Assembly: GCA_036387915.1 (NCBI GenBank)
Contig: DASVSV010000169.1
Span: forward strand, 1 to 6,914
DNA length: 6,914 bases
Source of the DNA: QHVT01 sp036387915
GTDB lineage: Bacteria; Acidobacteriota; Thermoanaerobaculia; Gp7-AA8
Direction: 5' to 3'
Part shown: piece by piece, positions 1-4,589 of the stretch
Layout: every line of letters begins with the position of its first letter
How positions within the stretch are numbered: the stretch's first letter is position 1
Translations under genes and position numbers: made by a program
Notes under the pieces: generated by a model
The model's input: only the letters and a program-made list of their open reading frames with translations
Databases searched by the model: none
Told to the model about the DNA's origin: nothing

Positions 1-1154
1 CCGCCGTCGCACGACTGCGCGCGCGCGGCGCGTCGATCGTCGGCAAGGCCAACCTCGACGAGTTCGCGATGGGATCGTCGACGGAGCACTCCGCGTTCGG
101 CGTCACGCGCAATCCGTGGGACCTCGCGCGCGTGGCCGGCGGCTCGTCGGGCGGCTCGGCGGCGGCGGTCGCGGCGCGCATGGTGCCGGCGGCGCTCGGC
201 TCGGAAACGGGCGGTTCGGTGCGGCAGCCGGCGGCGTTCTGCGGCGTGGTGGGACTGAAGCCGACGTACGGGCGCATCAGCCGCTGGGGACTGGTGGCGT
301 TCGCGTCGGGACTCGATCAGATCGGCATCGTCACGAAAACCGCGTGCGATTGCGCCGAGGTGCTGGGGATGATCGCGGGGCACGACCCGCTCGACTCGAC
401 TTCGAGCACGGAGCGCGTCGACGACTACGCGGCGGACGTCGAGGCCGGCGTGAAAGGGCTGCGCTTCGGGATCGTCCGCGAAGCCGTGGAGCGGCTCGAG
501 GGTGAGGTGCGCGCGAACTTCGACGCCGCGGTGGCCGTGCTGCGCGGTGGCGGCGCGATCGTCGAGGAAGTCAGCATTCCGACGATCGGGTACGCCATCG
601 CCGTCTACTACATCGTCGCGAACGCGGAGGCGAGCGCGAACCTGTCGCGCTTCGACGGCATCCGTTACGGCCATCGCAGCGAGCGCGCGCGGACGTTGGA
701 CGAGGTCTACTTCGACTCGCGCGGCGAGGGCTTCGGCGCGGAGGTGAAGCGGCGGATCATGCTCGGCACGTTCGCGCTCTCGTCCGGCTACTACGACGCG
801 TATTACGGACGCGCACAGCGGGTGCGGGCCAAGCTGCGACACGAGTTCGCGAAGGCGTTCAAGACCTGCGATTACCTGATCACGCCGACGACGCCGGAGC
901 CGGCCTTCCGCATCGGCGAGAAGGCCGACGATCCGCTGTCGATGTACCTCTCGGACATCTTCACCGCGCCAGCCAACCTGGTGGGCATTCCGGCCATCGC
1001 CGTCCCCTCGGGCTTCGACGGCGCGGGGCTGCCGCTGTCGCTGCAGATCATGGGGCCGCACTTTGCGGAGCGGTCGCTGTTCCGCGCCGCGGGCTTCTTC
1101 GAGCGCGAGACGGAGTATTGGAAGCAGTTGCCGAAGATCCTCGAAGGCGCGTAG
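1..1154 (+). CDS. gatA: Glutamyl-tRNA(Gln) amidotransferase subunit A, 5'-truncated by the window edge
   Basis: GatA is the amidase subunit of the GatCAB complex. It releases ammonia from glutamine so that GatB can convert Glu-tRNA(Gln) to Gln-tRNA(Gln), or Asp-tRNA(Asn) to Asn-tRNA(Asn). The frame is open from base 3, so the Met at 69 is internal: the residues before it (GKANLDEFAMGSSTEHS) are already conserved GatA sequence. About 383 residues are visible of a family length near 480-490; the N-terminal ~100, including the catalytic Lys, lie outside. The amidase signature GGSSGGSAAAVAA holds the bridging Ser (codon 144-146). GSETGGSVRQPA holds the nucleophilic Ser (codon 216-218), with Glu where Asp is usual. 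Later blocks NLSRFDGIRYG, KRRIMLGTFALSSGYYDAYY and the C-terminal NLVGIPAIAVPSG are typical GatA rather than generic amidase. The C-terminus looks complete and ends at TAG 1152-1154. gatB does not follow directly; gatC would be expected upstream but is not visible. Confidence 0.97.
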   Translation, partial: AVARLRARGASIVGKANLDEFAMGSSTEHSAFGVTRNPWDLARVAGGSSGGSAAAVAARMVPAALGSETGGSVRQPAAFCGVVGLKPTYGRISRWGLVAFASGLDQIGIVTKTACDCAEVLGMIAGHDPLDSTSSTERVDDYAADVEAGVKGLRFGIVREAVERLEGEVRANFDAAVAVLRGGGAIVEEVSIPTIGYAIAVYYIVANAEASANLSRFDGIRYGHRSERARTLDEVYFDSRGEGFGAEVKRRIMLGTFALSSGYYDAYYGRAQRVRAKLRHEFAKAFKTCDYLITPTTPEPAFRIGEKADDPLSMYLSDIFTAPANLVGIPAIAVPSGFDGAGLPLSLQIMGPHFAERSLFRAAGFFERETEYWKQLPKILEGA

Positions 1155-1163
1155 TCTTTTCAC

Positions 1164-1169
1164 GGAGGG
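1164..1169 (+). promoter_or_regulatory. Shine-Dalgarno site of the small lipoprotein gene
   Basis: GGAGGG lies 7 nt before the ATG at 1177. It decides that start over upstream in-frame ATGs (for example 1063), which lie inside gatA and would add a sequence with no signal-peptide character. Confidence 0.75.
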
Positions 1170-1176
1170 TTCTCCC

Positions 1177-1461
1177 ATGCGCCGCGTTCTTCCGCTCGCG
1201 TTGCTGTTCGTGCTCTGTACGTCCTGTCTCTATCGTCCCGCGTTCGTCGACGGCCGGCCGGTGGCGCAGACCGGCGTCGGCAGTCCGCCGCCGAAAGCGG
1301 CGCAGATGCGCGGCGCCGGCAGCGGCATGCAGGTCTGCCGCGAGATCAGCCGCTCGCGCTGCGACTCCGCGCAATGCAAAGGGAAGAATCTCGACCTCGT
1401 CACCCTGAGCTGCAGCGGCTCCCAGGTCTCCCGCTGCGAGCTCGGCAAGGGCGGCTGCTGA
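1177..1461 (+). CDS. Small cysteine-rich probable lipoprotein, function unknown
   Basis: This is a 94-residue protein not recognised as a named family. It starts MRRVLPLALLFVLCTSC, a short basic n-region followed by a hydrophobic core, then Cys17 in a lipobox-like context (C-T-S-C, with Cys rather than Leu at -3), so lipoprotein processing is likely but not canonical. Residues 18-52 are Pro/Gly/Ala-rich and look like a flexible tether. The C-terminal half is a compact cysteine-rich segment with Cys at 54, 62, 67, 79, 87 and the final residue 94. An even number of six suggests three disulfides in an oxidising compartment, or metal binding; the sequence alone does not decide. The start is supported by GGAGGG 7 nt upstream. 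The gene begins 22 nt after the gatA stop, so it is probably read from the gatA transcript; no separate promoter is evident in the gap. A large hairpin starts 9 nt after its stop codon. Confidence 0.72.
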   Translation: MRRVLPLALLFVLCTSCLYRPAFVDGRPVAQTGVGSPPPKAAQMRGAGSGMQVCREISRSRCDSAQCKGKNLDLVTLSCSGSQVSRCELGKGGC

Positions 1462-1470
1462 ACGCCCACG

Positions 1471-1638
1471 CGAGGGAGACGACGAGGGGCCTCCGGCGGG
1501 CCGGTGCGACCGGCGGCGCTTAGTGAGCCCAGTCGTCGCGCAAACACGTGTTTGGTGGACAGCACGTGCGTTCAGGCTAGGCCAATCAGCGCCGCCGGTC
1601 GTACCGGCCCGCCGGAGGCCTCCCGGTCGTTTTCCTCG
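1471..1638. repeat. Very long imperfect inverted repeat filling the gap before the amidase gene
   Basis: The core arms are 1488-1520 and 1588-1620, 33 bases each, identical as reverse complements at 32 of 33 positions; the one exception (G1506/T1602) would still pair as G-U in RNA. The pairing continues outward after a small irregular stretch (1484-1487 against 1621-1625). There 1471-1483 pairs with 1626-1638 over 13 positions, two of them G-U. The spacer 1521-1587 is 67 nt. Each core arm also contains its own small hairpin: GCCGGT-GCG-ACCGGC on the left and GCCGGT-CGT-ACCGGC on the right, so a cruciform or clover fold is possible. The element starts 9 nt after the lipoprotein stop and ends before the amidase -10 box. 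It could be a mobile or REP/MITE-like repeat, a bidirectional transcription barrier, or a structured RNA. No transposase is nearby, and no T-run directly follows the core stem, so a classic intrinsic terminator is not well supported. Confidence 0.88.
1541..1569. promoter_or_regulatory. Two CACGTG-centred palindromes in the loop of the inverted repeat
   Basis: CAAACACGTGTTTG (1541-1554) is a perfect 14-bp palindrome. GCACGTGC (1562-1569) is a perfect 8-bp palindrome. Both share the core CACGTG, and their centres are 18 bp apart. Such a pair can be an operator for a dimeric DNA-binding protein, but no regulator is encoded in the window and the function is inferred only from symmetry and location about 100 bp before the amidase promoter. 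Confidence 0.4.
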
Positions 1639-1646
1639 TGAGTCGC

Positions 1647-1673
1647 CTGGCACCGTCCGCGCGGGTGTACAAT
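1647..1673 (+). promoter_or_regulatory. Candidate promoter of the amidase gene
   Basis: TACAAT at 1668-1673 matches the sigma-70 -10 consensus at 5 of 6 positions and is conspicuous in GC-rich DNA. A -35 is weak: CTGGCA at 1647-1652 matches 4 of 6, with a short 15-bp spacer. Transcription would begin around 1680, which coincides with an in-frame GTG. Confidence 0.45.
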
Positions 1674-1679
1674 TTCGGC

Positions 1680-3560
1680 GTGCGTAGCGGGTGGGTGTGG
1701 ATTCTCCTGAATCTCCAGGCGGCGGTGCTTTTCGCCGCGACCTCGGCTACGACGCAAGCTCCCATCGCCACCGCTCAGATCTCGCCGCAGTTGCGCGCGA
1801 CGCTCACCCGGGACTATGAGCTGGACGTGCGCGTGCAGCCGCACGAGGGCGACGCGTGGACGCGGCTGGCGCGGCGGGTGACCGGCGACGCCACGAACTG
1901 GGAAGAGATCGCGGCCCTGAACGAGGCCGACGAGAACCTCAAGACGCATCAATCCATCCGCGTGCCGTTCTCGCTTCTGAAGCCCGAGCTGCAGCGCGAC
2001 ATCATCCGCACCCTCTTTCCGAAAGACCAGCGCACGGCCGACGGCTCGTGGAAGCACCTCGTCGTCGGCGCGCGCGGCATCGAAGGGGAATCGCTCTGGA
2101 AGATCGCGGAGTGGTTCACCGGCGACGGCGCCAACTACACCCTCATCCGCAAGGCCAATCCTTCCCAGGGACTCTCGACGCGCAAAGGTGACGTGATCCT
2201 CGTTCCACAACGTTTGCTCACCGCCGCTTTCGGCGGGGGGCCGGAGGAAGAGAATGCACCGAAGACGGCAGCAGAGGTTCGGAAACCGGACGATGCGACT
2301 GAGCGTGCAGCAGCGGATGAAGATGTTCCGGAGGCGGCAGCGGCCGTGGTCCCGGGACCCGCGAGCCTGACGCCGCCTTCCCTCGCATACGCCCGCGCCG
2401 GCAGCGAGCCTCACGCCGTCTATCGCCTGCAGAAGGGCGAGGCGCTCTATTCGTCCGTGGCCATCCGTTTCACCGGCCGCATTCACGCGAAAGACGTCGG
2501 GGACGTCCTCGATCGCATCACGAAGTTCAACGAGATCGAGGACGTCGCGCGGCTGCCGGTCGGCTATCCGGTGAAGATCCCGATGGACCTGCTGCTCCCC
2601 GAGTACCTGCCGCAGGACGACCCGACCCGCGTCGCGCGCGAGACCAATCGCCGCGAGAGCGCCAAGGTCGCCAGGCGCACCCGCGCGGAGGGTCTCGCGG
2701 GCGTGCACGTGATCCTCGACGCCGGTCACGGCGGCAACGATCCGGGGACGGAGCACGACGGGGTCTGGGAGTCGACGTACGTTTACGACGTCGCCTGCCG
2801 CCTCAAGAAGGTCCTCGAAAAAGAAAACGTCCGCGTCTCGATGATCACGAAGTCGAAGAAGCACGGCTTCACGATCGCGGACCGCAATGTGCTCCCCGAA
2901 ATTCGCGATCATTACGTGCAGACCACGCCGAAGTACCTTCTCGACGACGCGATCGTGGGGGTGAATTTCCGCTGGTATCTCGCCAACTCGATGTTCCGCC
3001 GCGCCATGAACGGCGGCGTGGCGCGCGAGAAGGTGATCTTCATCTCGCTGCACGCGGACTCGCTCCATCCCTCGCTGCGCGGCGCGATGGCGTACGTCCC
3101 GGGTGCGAGCTTCGTGACCGGCTCGTACCGCAAGAAGGGGGACATTTACCTGACCCGGGCCGAGGTGCGCGAGCAGCCGACGGTCACACACTCGCGCGCC
3201 GACGCGCTGGTGGCCGAAGGCCTGTCGCGGGAGCTGGCGGAGTCGGTGATGGAGTCGTTCGCCAAGAACGGTCTGAAGGTCCATCCATTCGAGCCGGTGC
3301 GCGACAACGTCATGCGCGGCAAGCACCCGTGGGTGCCGGCGGTGATCCGTCACAATCAGGTCCCGACCCGCATGCTGCTCGAGGTGGTCAATCTCAACAA
3401 TCGCAAGGACCGCGAGTTGCTGCAGACCAAGAAGCACCGCCAGCACCTCGCCGACGCGATCTACCGCGGCATCCTCGATTTCTACGCCACCCCTCGCGAA
3501 CGCGAGCGCGACGACAAGAAGTCGCCCAGCTCCGTCGCCGCCAAGGGCGCTGCGAAGTAG
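1680..3560 (+). CDS. Secreted N-acetylmuramoyl-L-alanine amidase (Amidase_3) with LysM-like modules
   Basis: This zinc hydrolase cuts the bond between N-acetylmuramic acid and L-Ala in peptidoglycan, as in cell separation or wall turnover. Counting from GTG 1680 (626 aa), residues 1-27 form a signal peptide (RSGWVWILLNLQAAVLFAA, then A/T/S-rich). LysM-like modules lie at about 51-99, 124-180 and 246-306; the second (GESLWKIAEWFTGDGANYTLIRKANP) is clearest. Residues 181-241 are an acidic, Ala-rich linker. The amidase domain spans about 340-603 with zinc ligands His350 (DAGHGG), Glu364 (VWESTY) and His458 (SLHADS), plus catalytic Glu568 (LLEVVNLNN). The domain is longer than usual, with extra sequence between Glu364 and His458 and before Glu568. 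The tail after 603 is charged and Lys-rich. The start is uncertain: GTG 1638 is also in frame and would add 14 residues, but it sits at the foot of the large hairpin, upstream of the -10 box, and has no ribosome binding site. The enzyme family is secure; its exact cellular role is inferred. Confidence 0.93.
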   Translation: MRSGWVWILLNLQAAVLFAATSATTQAPIATAQISPQLRATLTRDYELDVRVQPHEGDAWTRLARRVTGDATNWEEIAALNEADENLKTHQSIRVPFSLLKPELQRDIIRTLFPKDQRTADGSWKHLVVGARGIEGESLWKIAEWFTGDGANYTLIRKANPSQGLSTRKGDVILVPQRLLTAAFGGGPEEENAPKTAAEVRKPDDATERAAADEDVPEAAAAVVPGPASLTPPSLAYARAGSEPHAVYRLQKGEALYSSVAIRFTGRIHAKDVGDVLDRITKFNEIEDVARLPVGYPVKIPMDLLLPEYLPQDDPTRVARETNRRESAKVARRTRAEGLAGVHVILDAGHGGNDPGTEHDGVWESTYVYDVACRLKKVLEKENVRVSMITKSKKHGFTIADRNVLPEIRDHYVQTTPKYLLDDAIVGVNFRWYLANSMFRRAMNGGVAREKVIFISLHADSLHPSLRGAMAYVPGASFVTGSYRKKGDIYLTRAEVREQPTVTHSRADALVAEGLSRELAESVMESFAKNGLKVHPFEPVRDNVMRGKHPWVPAVIRHNQVPTRMLLEVVNLNNRKDRELLQTKKHRQHLADAIYRGILDFYATPRERERDDKKSPSSVAAKGAAK

Positions 3561-3584
3561 CGCCGCTTCGTTGCGCATTCGACA

Positions 3585-3614
3585 GGGAACGACGGGAGGC
3601 CCCTGGTCGTCCCC
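3585..3614. repeat. Small hairpin between the amidase gene and ribH
   Basis: GGGAACGAC (3585-3593) pairs with GTCGTCCCC (3606-3614) at 8 of 9 positions around a 12-nt loop. It lies 24 nt after the amidase stop and could help end amidase transcripts, but there is no T-run behind it. The 16 bases at 3595-3610 match the reverse complement of 1479-1494 (in the large inverted repeat) at 15 positions, so it may be a related dispersed element. Confidence 0.5.
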
Positions 3615-3618
3615 CGAC

Positions 3619-3647
3619 TTGACGCGCAACGACAGCGCGACTCTAAT
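3619..3647 (+). promoter_or_regulatory. Sigma-70-type promoter for ribH and the downstream genes
   Basis: The -35 TTGACG (3619-3624) and -10 TCTAAT (3642-3647) each match consensus at 5 of 6 positions, with an optimal 17-bp spacer. The expected transcription start, about 3653-3656, lies within a few bases of the ribH ATG at 3658, so the mRNA would be leaderless or nearly so. This is the best promoter in the window, and it probably drives the whole ribH-nusB-signalling cluster. Confidence 0.75.
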
Positions 3648-3657
3648 CCGCGCCGTC

Positions 3658-4134
3658 ATGCCGCGTTCTTTTGAAGGAGACCTCGATGCGTCGGGGTTGC
3701 GTTTCGGTGTCATCGCCTCGCGTTTCAACGACGAGATCGTGTCGGGACTGATCGACGGGGCGGTGTCGTGCCTCACGCGGCACGGCGCGGCCGACGATGC
3801 CATCGCGCTCTACCGCGTGCCGGGTGCGTTCGAGATCCCGCAGCTCGCGGCGCAGCTCGCGGGCGTGCACGACGCCCTGGTCACCCTCGGATGTCTGCTG
3901 CGCGGGGACACCCCGCACTTTGAATACATCTCCGCGCAGGTCACGAATGAATTGTCGCGCGTCGCTGTCGAGACACGGTTCCCGATCGCGTTCGGAGTGA
4001 TCACCGTCAACACCCTGGAGCAGGCCGTCGAGCGCTCCTCGGCGGGGACCTCGAACAAGGGCTGGGAGGCCGCGCTGGCGGCCATCGAGATGGCCAACTT
4101 GTGGCGCGCCCTTCGCACAGAGGTGTCGTTCTGA
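3658..4134 (+). CDS. ribH: 6,7-dimethyl-8-ribityllumazine synthase
   Basis: RibH performs the second-last step of riboflavin synthesis: it joins 5-amino-6-(D-ribitylamino)uracil with 3,4-dihydroxy-2-butanone 4-phosphate to give 6,7-dimethyl-8-ribityllumazine. It is cytosolic and usually forms pentamers or 60-subunit shells. The 158 residues match the family length. Key segments: SRFND near residue 21 (the aromatic residue that stacks on the substrate), VPGAFEIP 54-61, LRGDTPHFEYI with the active-site His87, and the C-terminal NKGWEAALAAIEMANL 133-148. The start ATG 3658 gives the normal N-terminus (EGDLDASGLRFGVIASRFN). An earlier in-frame ATG at 3571 would add 29 unrelated residues and lies upstream of the promoter. 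There is no Shine-Dalgarno sequence before the ATG, which fits leaderless initiation. The stop TGA shares one base with the nusB ATG. Other riboflavin genes are not in the window. Confidence 0.97.
   Translation: MPRSFEGDLDASGLRFGVIASRFNDEIVSGLIDGAVSCLTRHGAADDAIALYRVPGAFEIPQLAAQLAGVHDALVTLGCLLRGDTPHFEYISAQVTNELSRVAVETRFPIAFGVITVNTLEQAVERSSAGTSNKGWEAALAAIEMANLWRALRTEVSF
4119..4125 (+). promoter_or_regulatory. Ribosome binding site of nusB inside the ribH end
   Basis: AGAGGTG lies 8 nt before ATG 4134, which overlaps the ribH stop (TGATG). This supports 4134 as the start, over the in-frame GTG at 4101, and suggests translational coupling. Confidence 0.55.
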
Positions 4135-4571
4135 TGGGTGCCCGCCGCAAAGCACGCGAGCTCGCGTTGCAGATGCTCTTTCAACACGACATGTCCGGGA
4201 ACCAGCCGGACCAGATCATCGATACGTTCGAGGAACTGCAGAAGTCGAAGCCCAACACTCGCGAGTTCGCGACCAAGATCTTCCGCGGCACCATCAACCA
4301 CATCTCCGAGCTGGACGAGATGATCCAGAACCAGGCCGAGAACTGGCGCCTCTCGCGGATGGCCGTCGTCGACCGCAACATCATCCGCATGTCCGTCTAC
4401 GAGTTCCTGCACGAGGACGACACGCCGAAGCTGGTCATCATCGACGAGGCCATCGAGATCGCCAAAAAGTACGGGACCCAGAAATCGAGCCAGTTCATCA
4501 ACGGCATCCTCGACGGAATCCTGAAACGCTACAATCTCGGCGGTGCTGAAGAACGAGCGGCGAAGGACTGA
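4134..4571 (+). CDS. nusB: Transcription antitermination factor NusB
   Basis: NusB binds the boxA RNA of rRNA leaders together with NusE (ribosomal protein S10) and helps RNA polymerase read through rRNA operons. The 145 residues match the all-helical family. The N-terminal ARRKARELALQMLFQHDMS is the classic RNA-contacting start (RxxARexAlQxLfq). In the second half, LSRMAVVDRNIIRMSVYEFL followed by PKLVIIDEAIEIAKKYG and SSQFINGILDGIL are the strongest NusB signatures. The C-terminal residues after about 136 (GGAEERAAKD) are a short charged tail. The gene overlaps ribH by one base, the common ribH-nusB order in bacteria, and is followed 18 nt later by a signalling gene, an unusual companion. 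No frameshift or missing motif is seen. Confidence 0.97.
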   Translation: MGARRKARELALQMLFQHDMSGNQPDQIIDTFEELQKSKPNTREFATKIFRGTINHISELDEMIQNQAENWRLSRMAVVDRNIIRMSVYEFLHEDDTPKLVIIDEAIEIAKKYGTQKSSQFINGILDGILKRYNLGGAEERAAKD

Positions 4572-4575
4572 CGGC

Positions 4576-4580
4576 GGGAG
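4576..4580 (+). promoter_or_regulatory. Shine-Dalgarno site of the DUF4388 gene
   Basis: GGGAG sits 9 nt before ATG 4590 in the 18-nt gap behind nusB. A second purine-rich stretch, ACGAGG, directly abuts the ATG and is too close to act by itself. Confidence 0.5.
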
Positions 4581-4589
4581 CGGACGAGG

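Noticed and set aside
1488..1620. The large inverted repeat as an integron attC site
   Set aside because: The arms do not carry the paired RYYYAAC/GTTRRRY core sites, and no integrase or cassette array is present.
1488..1633. The large inverted repeat as a simple intrinsic terminator
   Set aside because: The TTTT at 1630-1633 is separated from the core stem by 9 nt and lies inside the outer stem; the minus-strand side has a C/T mix and no T-run; the 67-nt loop is far too large.
1048..1653. A minus-strand frame covering the lipoprotein gene and the large inverted repeat
   Set aside because: The Ala/Arg-rich composition and its passage through the hairpin arms point to a composition artefact of GC-rich DNA.
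3561..3657. An FMN riboswitch upstream of ribH
   Set aside because: The 97-nt gap has only a small hairpin, and the promoter lies so close to the ATG that no leader remains to hold a riboswitch.
1572..3803. A 743-codon open frame on the minus strand across the amidase gene
   Set aside because: It overlaps the clearly conserved amidase and the start of ribH, has Arg/Asp/Val/Leu-rich composition typical of the reverse strand of GC-rich genes, and shows no recognisable domain.
4101..4133. GTG 4101 as an earlier nusB start
   Set aside because: It would add 11 residues not seen in NusB and overlap ribH by 34 bases; ATG 4134 has a Shine-Dalgarno site and the standard N-terminus.
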